64,000 nt of DNA from Carettochelys insculpta (lineage: Eukaryota > Chordata > Testudines > Carettochelyidae): NCBI RefSeq assembly GCF_033958435.1, contig NC_134138.1:269181798-269245797 (forward strand). The letters run 5' to 3'. The translations under genes were made by a program, and so were the position numbers. Below, piece after piece: positions 21,914 through 31,975 of this stretch. The notes beneath the pieces are model-generated. The model searched no databases, was not told the origin of the DNA, and was given only the letters and a program-made list of their open reading frames with translations. Each line of letters starts with the position of its first letter. The stretch's first letter is position 1.

Positions 21914-23052
21914 TGTGATGGAGTGGGGGGAGTGCAAAAGGGAGACTCAGGCTAGATATGAGCAACAAGAGCCGAATAGCTCCCAGGGGCAAAGGATGAT
22001 CCTGGGGCTACAGCTGGCAGGTGACACATCTGCCCTGAACAAAGAGGAAGGAGGAGCCAAGCTGGCTTTGAATGCGGGGGGGGAGGGCGGGGGCCACAGG
22101 TAGAGGCTGGGGGAAGGGAGAGCTGGAAGGCAGCCAGCCTGAGGAGGGGGAAAGCTGCATCCCAGAGGGGCCCCCCTTGGGGTCTTCTCCCCAGGACGGG
22201 TTGGAAGGACTGTCTCTTCCGACAGCTGGTGCTGTCACTCCTGGGAGAAACTGGGCATCTGTGGCCTAAGAAACCTCTCCTGTCAGACCCTGCGGAGTGA
22301 AGTGAGAGTCGCTCCCACCAGGGGACGGGGTGCAGTGCAGGGGGACCCCTGAACCCCATCCATCACAGCAGCATCTCCCGGGGACGGGGATGGGGAACCG
22401 GCAGCACAGGGCTGGGGGGACAAAGGCCACGGCTCGGGGCCCACACTAACGCCTGTCTCCATTCTTCTTCCCCCCCGCCCCGTGTCCCGCACCTGCACCA
22501 TCAGGAGGACTGGAAGAGAGCGCCAGCGAGGCCTCAGTGGTCCCGGAGAGCCCTCCGGGGCCATCACTCCAGGCAAGCCCCTTGGCCGAGGACCGACTGG
22601 CCCCACGGCAGGCTAGACGGCGGACCCCGCGCCACCAACAGCCGACGGCAACGGACCCCCAGCTGCTGGCCATCCACCGTCGGCAGCTGGAGGTCGCGGA
22701 GCAGCACCTGCAGCTGCAGGAGTGGGCGCTGGCCTGGCACCAAGAGGCATGGGGGGCCTACATGGAGACTTTCAACCGCCTGGTGGACTACCTGGCCCCC
22801 CATGCCGCGCCGGCCGCCGCAGCACCCGACGTGCCTGCTCCACCTGCCGCACCACCAGCTGCTCCGCCCATCGCCGTCCCGTCCGCCGTCACCCCGCCAC
22901 CCACCGCCGAGGGCCGGAGCACCGAGGGACCCCTGGAGCCAGCTGAGACTCGCCGGGCATATCTTCCGGTCCGCCCCGCCCCCAGCCAGCCCCGGACAGG
23001 GCTGCGGCCGCGGCGGGGCTCCCGGCCGCCCACGCCCAGTGCCGGACTTTAG
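20962..23052 (+). CDS. Harbinger Myb/SANT-like DNA-binding protein, copy B (open)
   Basis: Exon 1 20962-21628, intron 21629-22504 (876 bp, CAG|GTATGT...CCATCAG), exon 2 22505-23052. The phase-1 junction joins in frame and gives 404 residues. ATG 20962 has a strong context (GCGATGG) and lies downstream of the TTAAA motif; an in-frame ATG at 20818 overlaps that motif and is less likely. Residues 1-36 are Gly/Ser/Gln-rich. The Myb/SANT-like domain spans about 37-128 (LLGLWSEEKVLQVMGSKRR; HVRSKVKELRQGYSRARDAA; CPFYRELRDILG). An acidic run of eight Glu follows in exon 1. A helical Gln/Leu-rich block (RRQLEVAEQHLQLQEWALAW) and a Pro/Ala-rich tail form exon 2. Odd: the first conserved Trp is Cys here (GPSCTEAAL; copy A has GPSWTEAEL), so DNA binding may be impaired. 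Convergent with the transposase, 394 bp apart. Confidence 0.85.
21868..21913 (+). repeat. CAG microsatellite in Myb intron, copy B
   Basis: About fifteen CAG/CAA units, longer than the matching tract in copy A, inside the predicted intron. Confidence 0.85.
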
Positions 23053-23446
23053 GGGCGAGGGGCCCGGGACATGGCCCCCCGCCTTGTATATAGTTGGGAC
23101 TTATTATTTTGTGCCCCCCGTTTGCCCCGTCCCCCCCATGTAAATAGTTCTCCCCTTTATCATCCCTGGTTTTCTTCTTATTACTAAGCACACTTTTTTA
23201 TTACTATTGTTTTATTTGTACATATTACTTTGGTTCCACATGTTTTGTATAGTTTGCTCTTGTTTTATATTTATAGTTTAAAAAAAAAGTTCTAAAAGAA
23301 AAAGCAGTTTAAGTTCAGCCACAAGTGCGTGCTGTCATTTGTCCAGGAAAAGTGGGAAGGGGGTGAGGTTGGGTGCTCCATGGTGTGGGCGTTGGGGCAG
23401 GGAGTGTGGTGGAGGAAGGGGCGGGCAGTGGGGGGCCTGGCAGATT

Positions 23447-24981
23447 TCACCCCGCGGCCTCATCATCGAAGTGGGCCCGCAGGGCCTCCCGGACCCAGGT
23501 CCCTTCGGGGTCCACCTGCTGACTGGGGGCAGCGGGTGGCTGCACATCGGCCCTGCTGGTCTCCACAGCCCAGCCCTGGAAAAAGGCCTCCCCCTTGCTC
23601 TCCACCAAATTGTGCAGGGCGCAGCAGGCACCCACAATCAGGGGGATGTTGTTGGGGCCTGCATCCAGGCGGGTCAGGAGACATCTCCAGCGTCCCTTCA
23701 GGCGGCCAAATGAGCACTCCACCACCTGGCGCGCATGGTTCAGGCGCTGGTTGAAGTGCTCCTGGCTAGCAGAGAGATGGCCCGTGTACGGGTGCATGAG
23801 CCAGGGCCGGAGGGAGTATGCCGCATCTGCGATGACGCAGAGGGGCATGGTGGTGTCCCCCAGAGGGATCTCCCACTGGGGGATGTAGGTCCCCGCCTCC
23901 AGCCGGCGGCACAGGCCCAAGTTCCGGAAAACCCGGGCATCGTGGGTGCTGCCAGGCCAGCCCACATAAATGTCCTGGAAACGGCCCCGGCTGTCCACCA
24001 AGGCCTGGAGGACCACAGAATGGTAGCCCTTGCGATACATGTAGCGTCCTCCACTGTGATGCAGGGCGCAGATGGGGATGTGAGTCCCATCCAGAGCCCC
24101 GAAGCAATTGGGGAAGCCAAGGGTGGCAAAGGCCGCGATGGTGGCATCTGGGTCCCCCAGCCTCACGAGCCTGTGCAGGAGCATGGCATTGATGGCACAC
24201 ACAACCTGCAGGGAAAGCACGTGGGACAGCACCAATGAGGGGTGAGCAGGGTGTGCGTGGCCCTGCCCTGCCCTCCCATCCCCTGCCCTCCTCTGCCCTG
24301 CCCTGCCCTGCCCTCCCCTCCCCTCCCCCGCCCTGCCCTGCCCTCCTCTGCCCTGCCCTCCCCCGCCCTCCCCTCCCCTCCTCTGCCCTGCCCTGCCCTC
24401 CCCCGCCCTCCCTCCCCTCCTCTGCCCTGCCCTGCCCTCCCCCGTCCTCCCCTCCCCTCCTCTGCCCTCCTCTGCCCGGACCCCCTTCCCCTGCCCTGCC
24501 CTCCCCCCGTGGGTTATCTTACCTCCATGAGGACAGCCCCGACGGTGACCTTGCCGACATCAAACTGCTGCCCCACGGATCGGTAGCTGTCGGGAGTGGC
24601 CAGCTTCCAGACAGTGATGCCGACCCGTTTCTGCACTATGAGGGCACGCCGCTTGGCGGTGTCCTGGTGCCTGAGTGCAGGGGTGAGCCACTGGCACAGC
24701 TCCATAAATGTCTGCCGGCTCATCCTGAAGATCCTGAGCCAGCGGTCGTCGTCCCACTCCCCAGGCACCAGCCGCTCCCACCAGTCAGTGCTGGTGGGGT
24801 AGCTCCACAGCCGCCGGCGTGTGAGGCGGGGGTGGGGGCGGGGTGCTGCAGGGTTGGGGGTTGAGCCCTGCTGCCCTGGGGGCAGCTCCTCCTCCGGTGT
24901 AGCAAGGAGGTGCTCAGCTACCTCCCGCATGGCATGGAGCAGGGCAAGCCCTGCTCCTGCCGGGAGGGCTGGGTGGACCTC

Positions 24982-25026
<45 letters not shown>

Positions 25027-25035
25027 GGGGTCCAT
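23447..25035 (-). CDS. HARBI1-type DDE transposase, copy B
   Basis: Exon 1 25035-24523 (171 codons), exon 2 24205-23447 (252 codons plus stop), phase-0 junction GAG|GTAAGA...CTGCAG|GTTGTG; 423 residues. Unlike copy A the 317-bp intron cannot be read through. The N-terminus is Met-Asp-Pro and 14 Gln. A helix-turn-helix-like YRSVGQQFDVGKVTV is at about 151-165. The catalytic acidic set is all present: D210 (LDGTHIPI), D260 (GSTHDARVF), D298 (IADAAYSL), E334 (VVECSFGRLK). Differences from copy A: Arg is present in NHARQVVE, but the residue after the Glu is Cys instead of Arg. No frameshift or stop. AATAAA on the minus strand near 23213-23220 could serve as poly(A) signal. Confidence 0.92.
24252..24506 (-). 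repeat. C-rich minisatellite in transposase intron
   Basis: Irregular tandem units of CCCTG, CCCTC and CCCCG on the plus strand (for example CCCTGCCCTGCCCTCCCCTC), so the transcribed minus strand is a long G-run array. The corresponding stretch in copy A is only about 100 bp (10580-10670). It accounts for most of the difference in intron length. Confidence 0.9.
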
Positions 25036-25103
25036 GCCTGCGTTGCCCGGGGTCTGTGTGCCTATGGCTCCTCAGACCGCGTGCTGTGCAGGCTGAGTGT
25101 GTC

Positions 25104-25130
25104 TGGGAGGGGCCCTTTAAGGGAGCAGCT
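25104..25130 (-). promoter_or_regulatory. Promoter-like TTAAA motif, transposase, copy B
   Basis: GCTCCCTTAAAGGGCCCCTC on the minus strand, about 80 bases before the transposase ATG; same block as in copy A and the 711-bp derivatives. Confidence 0.45.
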
Positions 25131-25380
25131 AGCTGTTGCCCCGGAAGCGCTAGTCCGCCCTGTGACCCTGTCTGCAGCTGTGCCTGGCATCCCTATTTCG
25201 ATGTGTGCTACTTTGGCGTGTAGACGTTCCGTCGCAGCACCTATTTCGATGTTGGGCTGTGCAACGTCGAAGTTGAACATCGACGTTGCCAGCCCTGGAG
25301 GACGTGTAGACGTTATTCATCGAAATAGCCTATTTCGATGTCACTACATCGTGTAGGCTTCACGTGTAGACGTAGCCTGA

Positions 25381-26516
25381 CTGTGCTATGTTCACAATGT
25401 GGAAATGGTATGCCTACTGTGGGAGCTCATGACAGGTGCCCCTAGGTAAAGAGAAGTGGCAGATCAGACCTGCTATACGTGCCTCAACTTAAAATTCCTG
25501 GCTGCATCCCGGATTTGGATGGGAGGGTGAGGGAAAGCTCTCTGCAATGCTGCTCAAAGGTTCCCTGCCATGAAAATAGAATGACACCAACTGATTCCAC
25601 TAGGGAGTGCTTTGCTGTTTTAAATGAGGTACACAGCAGTGAACAGCTTGATTAATTCCTAAGAACTTTAACTACTTAAGGCTCCATTCATCTGGAATGA
25701 TCTGTTGCCGTCTCTGCCACAACAGTTACAAAATGGCCCAGGCTTCAGTTCCAGGTGATCTATTAGTCACACCTCCAAAGCCAGCGCAGTCACAGAGCTG
25801 CCTTTGTTTCAAAGATATATATGTCTGAGCTATTGAGCACCAAACAAGAGCAGGGACATAAACATGCAGCTGTGCAAGAAGAATGGGGCTGGAAACACAT
25901 TTCCCTAGAGACAGCAGGAGGCCATGAGGGTAAGGCAAACCACTGGGTGAATGTGAGAAGGATCTTTACATAATATTATGGAGTTTGTAAGCATTTCGTT
26001 GTCTGTATCTGGAAAATCATTGCCATTGTGAGCCACATACAAGTATAATGAGACACCTGGTCAGATCACCTGCAGGGAGGGAACACAGATCCTCTGGATC
26101 TACATGTCAAAGTACGTTTCAGAGGGTGTTCGTCAAAATTAGAGCTCTCCATTAAAAAATCAGTGCAGCCATAATTCAATGTATTTATTTATTTATTTAT
26201 TTATTGGTGATTTCCAATCAGAGGTCACTGTTCGAAAAAGATTCCAACAATAGCTCTGTCTGGTAGGGGTGGGGGATATTTTAATAAGTGTCTCCTGCAT
26301 AAATCCCCCTTTCCACATGGCTTGTAATGAACCGCTCACACTCCACTTATGTGTGGCACAAGGAGGGCTCTGGGACTCAGGGCTCTTGCTTTCCCACCTA
26401 AACAAATCACTGTCTGAGAAGAGATACTGAGGGGAGAGGAGAAATTTCCTGAAAAACTGAGAAGCATAGGATAATACAGCACAGCATTCAGCTTGTGTCA
26501 TACACAATGGGTTAGT
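25381..26516. other. Non-coding stretch with (ATTT)n
   Basis: No gene. A simple TTTA repeat lies at 26180-26205. The rest is unrecognised. Confidence 0.4.
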
Positions 26517-27234
26517 CAGGGGTCTGCAACCTGTGGTTCTTTAAGGATTTCTTTGTGTCTCCTGACACTGCAATTGCAAAGTTTAAAGAAAACCTCCTGG
26601 TGAATGTATAAAAGCCCAACAATGAACAACTCATATCTAACTAGCAAACAATACATGATCGCAAAATGCTAGATAACTCTCCCTTTAATATGTGCAGTGC
26701 ATTGTGGGATATGAGGCTGTGTCTGTCTTTTGATTGTGTTGCTAATAGTCTTGAGTTTGAAAAGAAAAGGCAAGATTATGGTATTCCTGCTGTGAAGGGC
26801 AACATGCATTTTAAGAAAGAAAACTGAAATTAAACGTGAAGTAAAACTGGCATAATTAAAGTGGGTTCGGGAGTGAAAGTCAGGATGACAGTGGTACAAA
26901 CATACACTTGTAAAGTGTGAAGAAATAGAATATATAAAGAGTTAGTGAATGTCCTTCAGTAAACATATATCGCATTACCAATTGTCAAAACAAAAAGCAG
27001 TCAAGTAGCTACTTGACTGCTTTTTGTTTTGATAGTTTATAGACTAGCATGGCTTACCCTGTGTTATTACCAATTGTGTGCGCTGTTCTTAAAATAGGCT
27101 CTACAAAAAGTATGGTATGATGTTATTTACTAAGGACTGTCTCATATTCCATGCATTATGGCTCTTCAATTATTGAGTTTTCAGCAAATTAAAAAAAAAA
27201 TGGCTTTTCTTGCTATTTTGGTTGCTGACCCCCA
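26517..27234. mobile_element. hAT element, 718 bp
   Basis: Left CAGGGGTCTGCAACCTGTGG and right (reversed) TGGGGGTCAGCAACCAAAAT are hAT-like inverted ends. Flanks GGGTTAGT and GGTTTGGT match at six of eight positions, an eroded target duplication. A Penelope family-2 tail pair sits inside at 26988-27066. No transposase ORF. Confidence 0.6.
26988..27066. repeat. Inverted pair of Penelope family-2 tail fragments
   Basis: AAAACAAAAAGCAGTCAAGT and, directly after, ACTTGACTGCTTTTTGTTTT form a short palindrome that continues rightwards into TAGACTAGCATGGC. The right half matches 3878-3935. Confidence 0.65.
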
Positions 27235-27454
27235 GGTTTGGTCAAGCTATAAGCAGATTTTCAATTGGGAACTGTTTGGAAATGCCCTCCTAAATTTTAT
27301 CAATGATAAAACATGACCTTGAGAGGTCATGCTAACTAATACATGACCTTGAAGATCGCACAGACAAATGTAAGTTGTGTATCCTCACGATGGCTGGATG
27401 TGGTTAAATCTTAATGGCACCATCAACCACCAGGGGACCCATGCAACTTGTTCG

Positions 27455-27645
27455 TGTTGATAGCTCAGTGGTTTGAGCATTCCCCTGTTAAACCCAGGGA
27501 TGTGAGCTCAGTCTTTGAGGAGGCTATTTATGAGCAAATAAGCCTTTTAAAAAAAATCTCTCAGGGATGGTGCTTGTTCCTGTGGAGAGGGCAGGGAACT
27601 GGACTTGATGACCTCTGGAGATCCCTTCCAGTTCTAGTGTTCTAC
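27455..27645 (+). repeat. tRNA-derived SINE (Cry-like), copy 2
   Basis: Box A GATAGCTCAGTGGTTTGAG is well preserved; box-B-like GGGATGTGAGCTCAGTC follows at the expected distance. An A run, then the CR1-type tail GGACTTGATGACCTCTGGAG and CCCTTCCAGTTCTAGTGTTC complete it. The best-kept of four copies. Confidence 0.85.
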
Positions 27646-28831
27646 AACATTGAACACAATGTCTTGTTGAATATTGTGTCTGCTAATATGAGTTATTAGG
27701 GATGCTGTGGCATAGTGCCACCATGTGGACTCTGTGAGCATCTAACAACAAGTTGGCCAGAGGCAGGGAGAGCCCTCCATTGCATGGTTGACATGCTTGA
27801 CAAATGGAACCAAATGCTCCCTGCTTCTCTAGGAGCAGCCACATTTAGCATATCCCCATTTTCTCATGAAATAAGCCTTAGGTGTATCCCGCAAAGATAA
27901 CGTATTTGCTTTATAGTAGTATTTTTATTAGACTTACTGATACACTGTTTCCAGAAGACAAAAAAGCAGTCCTGGGGACGAAACTCAGTGGAGAGTTGTC
28001 AAGAGGGAGGAGCTTTTCCCTGTCTCTGAGGGAGGAGGTGGAGTTTCATAAGCCTCATTGCTTTGCGTTCCAAAGGCAAGGGATACTTCTTTGACCTTCC
28101 TTCTTCAGTGTACACAGACACATATGCACTTAAAACCCAAAATCTTGCTGAAAGAAGGTACAATACTGCACCCATAATTATTCCCTTGGGAAGAGGAAGA
28201 ATGAGAAGGAATCATAATAAACAAGCATTAGCACTATTGCTTAACGCACAACTGGAAGATGCCCCAATACAAGGGTGATGAACATGATTTAAGAACCTAT
28301 ATAGAATAATTTTAACAAGTGGTTCCCATTAACTTTAACCCATCCCTGCTGCAGCCATACTAACTGTGCAAAATCTTTGCTGGTGTACACGATTCCAAGA
28401 CAGACTTTTTCCACCCCTGGAGATTTTAACCCACAGTTGAGCTAAAGCCATGGGAAGAACACCTGGTCACACAATGGTGTTCTTCACCCAGTGACCATAC
28501 ACAAGAGATGGTCCAGGATGAGAGAAACCCTGCACTAGGTAACTTTATTGTGAATACACAGATTTAAGTCCTGACGAACTCACACACTAAATTTCTGTAG
28601 CTTAGAATCTTTTCAGAACTCACTCCAAATTCAGGTAGACAGATCGAAGAATGAAGGCCTCTGAGCCTTCTGAAGCTTCTGCAGATGCTTGGCTGGATGC
28701 TGGTGGTAGAATGGTTAAAGGGAACAGGGGCTCAGTCTTTAGGCTTGTTTCTGGTGTTTTCTCCTTGGGATCTGATTGTAAATCCCCAAGGAGCATAAGC
28801 ATCTGCGTCAAATCCTTGAATGAGTGTGGGG
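27646..28831. other. Non-coding stretch
   Basis: No gene or repeat recognised. Confidence 0.4.
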
Positions 28832-29164
28832 CAAGGGTCAGCAACCTTTCTGAGGTGGAGTGCTGCCAAAAATTGACCTTTGACCTCTATATACTGTCTG
28901 ACTGCTAGTGATACATTTTAAAGTCACTAATAGTCCTACGTACAACAGCTTCGTTAATAAATAAATTAAGAGGAAGAGCTTTACCGTTTAGGTAACTGTT
29001 GGTAGCTTTAGCTGGCCTTTTGATAATTCACGGGCAGCCTGGCTTTGAGCATGCTCCTGGCTGCATGGGGAAGAACAGGGGGGTTGAGCTCCCACCTCAC
29101 ATGCCAATGAAAATTAGACTCACGTGTCATTCTTGGCATCCATGCCGGGGGTTACTGAACCCTG
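28832..29164. mobile_element. hAT MITE, 333 bp
   Basis: Left CAAGGGTCAGCAACCTTTCT and right (reversed) CAGGGTTCAGTAACCCCCGG; flanks GTGTGGGG and GTGTAGAG match at six of eight positions. No coding capacity. Confidence 0.65.
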
Positions 29165-30169
29165 GTGTAGAGACTCTTTTGATTTCTCATTGAAGAGATT
29201 CAGCTTGTTGAAGACAACAATGGTATGGTATTCTTGACCTCCCTGGGGAAACCTGAAGAGTGTAGTCAAGAATCTCTCCTGAAATTATACCAATGGCCAG
29301 ACTTCTGGATGCCAGATCTGCTGAAGGGATGTTCTTAACGTTAACTTACTCTCCTCTGTGAAGCATTTGAAACTGGGCTCCATCCTCATTGGGAAGCTTG
29401 TCCTTAAAGTCCACCAGCCTGAAATATTGGTTAAGATCATATCGTTGGTAACAAAGCCTGTTAGTGATATGGAATTGCAGGACTGGGGTAGAAAATGTCC
29501 TGTTTTTCCAACAGGTCTTTGAGCTCTAACCAATCAGGGTGATCTAGCCTCCTCTGCAGCTGCCTGAACCACCAGAGAGTTGGCAGTAGGATGGAAGAAA
29601 ATAAATTCAGCTGTCTTTGGTAGGGATGAAATAACACCTCTTAGCTTTTTTAGTGTGGGATGCTAGATGATGGAATATGCTAGACTAATCCAGCCAGCTT
29701 CATGGTGGCCTCTTTAATTGGAAGTGCCAAGTTACTTAGGCCTACAGGTTGCCAAATATATATGATCCGGTATGGTGTATCCAGGACCTCTTCTAGCCAT
29801 ATCAGAAGATCAACAATTCTCTGAAGCAGCCCCTGGCCTACCTTCGAGATGGAGAGGAAAGAGTGACTGCTTCTTCCAGAGACAAGAATGAGATTCCTGT
29901 CAGTACCTGCAGATCTGGGTCAATATCCTCCTAATACTCTGATGCATCTGGTAGAAGTTGAGAAGGAGTAATGTGGTAAGGATCCTGGATGGGTCTCAGA
30001 AGTCTACCATCCAAATCCTCTGGGCCCTATTAGGGCCAGAAAGAGGGCCATCAGTCCTGGGCAAGTCACATCTGAAAAGGTGGCATCCAGATGTCCTTGA
30101 CAACCTGTCAGGAATCAGCTGTCTCCAGAAAGAAGGGAAAATGGCCAGAACACCTGAATCTTCCAAGTA
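29165..30169. other. Non-coding stretch, unassigned
   Basis: No frame is open for long; an 82-codon minus ORF at 29285-29533 resembles nothing I know. The sequence could be a decayed retroelement, but I cannot place it. Confidence 0.3.
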
Positions 30170-30300
30170 TTGGAGGGGCAGCCTTGTTAGTCTGGATCTG
30201 TAACAGCAACGAAGGGTTCTGTGGCACCTTATAAACTAACAGAAAAGTTTTGAGCATGAGCTTTCGTGAGCACAGATTCACTTCATCAGATGCTGGCCAC
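30170..30300 (-). repeat. Penelope tail fragment (family 1, CGTTGCTG variant)
   Basis: Reversed, it runs from GCATCTGATGAAGTGAATCT through TTTCTGTTAGTTTATAAGG to CGTTGCTGTTACAGATCC and the terminal AGACTAACAAGGCTGCC. A 3'-end-only copy of the subfamily that also forms the palindrome at 45275-45446. Confidence 0.75.
30254..30293 (-). ncRNA. Small hammerhead ribozyme motif, complete core
   Basis: 40 nt on the minus strand: GCAT, then CTGATGA, a stem II with GTGAA/CTCAC-type pairing around TCTGTG (one weak pair), GAAA, GC, UC and ATGC. All invariant core positions are present, stem I (GCAT/ATGC, one more pair outside) closes, and stem III is reduced to GC. This is the best-preserved of the hammerhead-like sequences in the window. 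Confidence 0.65.
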
Positions 30301-30434
30301 GGAAATCTGCAGGGCCAGGTACAAATAAGCCAGAGCTTGTTATCCCCAGCCTTGCTCTGGCTTATTTATACCTGGTCCATTAACATATTCCTAAGTACCA
30401 CATTACCATAGCCCTTCCAAAAGGAAGGGCTAGC

Positions 30435-30570
30435 GTAGCCACGGCCCCTGAAAGAACTGATGGGCAGGATCCCTTGGGAAACGAAGATGAAGGGGAAGAG
30501 AGTTCAGGAAAACTGGCAGTATTTTAAAGAAGTCTTACTGAAGGCACAGGAACAAGCCATCCCGCTGCAT
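30435..30570 (+). repeat. CR1 LINE fragment (between endonuclease and RT)
   Basis: Translates as GRIPWETKMKGKRVQENWQY then FKEVLLKAQEQAIPL, the CR1 block normally read as ...IPWE..LKGKG.QESW..FK...L.AQEQ.IP. Short, without either flank. Confidence 0.65.
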
Positions 30571-30662
30571 AGTAAGATATTGGAAATGATTTTCAGACTT
30601 ACACACATTTCCTTTAACTTAATAGGAGTCACAGGGTGTTGAATAATGGAAGTAGTAAGGAC

Positions 30663-30858
30663 CAGCATTCCCTGTAAGCTGAGCACTTGGGCAGCCACCC
30701 TGGAGAAATTCAGGGACACCCAGCTGATTAGCAGAGCTCTCACTGCCACCCACAGTGGGCATCATGTGTTTTTATTGGCGGTGCACATTCGCACATGCCT
30801 CAGTGAACTTAACAAAATTTATTCTGCCCGTGGATGGAAAGAAATAGCGGGAACACTG
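30663..30858. mobile_element. Short hAT-type MITE, copy 2
   Basis: CAGCATTCCCTGTAAGCTGA at the left, GGGAACACTG at the right; flanks GTAAGGAC and GTAAGAGC (six of eight). Same sequence as 1195-1388 across its length. No coding capacity. Confidence 0.75.
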
Positions 30859-31859
30859 GTAAGAGCATCAAATTTGGCCTTAGTAACAGGAGCTTTGTAA
30901 CAGCACAGTCTGCCCCAAGTTGAGGGACTGTACACAGCTGCACGTCAGAGGAGCAGAGTGGAATACGAACTGTGACTCAGTTGCCATTCCACCCCTGCTC
31001 AGGGAGGGAGTGATTCCCTCTGCTGGTTGGAGCAGGTATGGTCAATAAGTAAAGCTGAGGAAGACCAAGCGTTCCTCTCCTTTCCCAGCTCTGTCCGTTG
31101 TCCACCCTCTTGCTTCTAACAGAGGGAATCCCAGTACTATTCCCTGCTCTCTGCCCAGGGCCAGAGTCACACCCCTGAGCAAGGGAGGTAGCAGCAAGTG
31201 CCTTTCTTCTGCACATCCTTGGAAGGACTGTGACAATCTAACCCTTAAAATTCACCTTCTCTATAAATATCCCTTCACAATTATTCCTCCCGACTAATCT
31301 CTCACCCTCAACAAATTGTGGAACTAATGACATTTATCGCAAGCACATTGTTCATTCTGCTCATGTGTCTTATCCCTTCCCCGTGCCCAGTGGCTGTCTT
31401 GTCTGCTTAGACTGCAAATCCTCAGGGCAGCACCCATCTGCACCTCTGTATTTATTCTGTGCCTACCACCAAGGGTCCCCATTCCCAGTTGGTCCCTAGA
31501 CACTACCATAATAAACAAGATTACTGATGCCTCCCAAGAGACCCTCTTGTTAAAATATTCAGCACACATGAACAGACATCCAGGAGGAAAACCAAGCAAG
31601 ATCTAAGAGTTGAAAAGCTGCTTTGGGCATTCCTGGTTCTAACTCTCACCAGTTTGAGGCCATAAATGTAGACAAAGCCATAAGCTGTTTTAAAGTCCAG
31701 GGAATTTTGTAGGAAGATTTCAGAGGCGTTTGCACAAGTCTGCTATATAAGGACCGCAACATAAATAAAGACCAAAGCACTGACAGAGATCATATAACGC
31801 ACAAAATAATATGCACGCCTGAGACCTCTTCAAAGAACTCACAAGGTTCACCAAAAAAC
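30859..31859. other. Non-coding stretch
   Basis: No gene or recognised repeat. Confidence 0.4.
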
Positions 31860-31975
31860 GAGAAGTCCTGTGGCGCCATATAGACTAACAGATTTTTTGG
31901 AACATAAGCTTTTGTGGCATCTTCTAGTGGACGTCTTCATCTACATGCATCTGATGAAGTGGGTCTTAGCCCATG
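31860..31975. repeat. Rearranged Penelope tail fragments
   Basis: AGAAGTCCTGTGGCGCCATA then TAAGCTTTTGTGGCATC (minus orientation) is followed by ATGCATCTGATGAAGTGGG (plus orientation). The plus piece keeps the CTGATGA core but lacks GAAA, so no hammerhead. Confidence 0.6.

Larger units (their letters stand above)
20526..25377 (+). mobile_element. Full-length Harbinger element, copy B
   Basis: 4,852 bp, flanked by TGA at 20523-20525 and 25378-25380. Left terminus AGCCGTGTCTACACGTGCAC; right terminus, reversed, GGCTACGTCTACACGTG. Right after those 17 bases the right end has lost about 25 bp compared with the 711-bp copies and copy A (it reads AAGCCTACACGATGTAG), so its subterminal palindrome is damaged. 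Both genes are open. The extra length over copy A comes largely from a C-rich expansion in the transposase intron (317 versus 153 bp). Confidence 0.95.

Noticed and set aside
24235..24864. 209-codon proline-rich ORF
   Set aside because: It runs antisense to the transposase across its C-rich intron; the openness comes from the CCCTG/CCCTC repeat.
27455..27560. tRNA gene
   Set aside because: Box A and a box-B-like motif are present but no cloverleaf can be drawn and a CR1 tail follows; it is a SINE.
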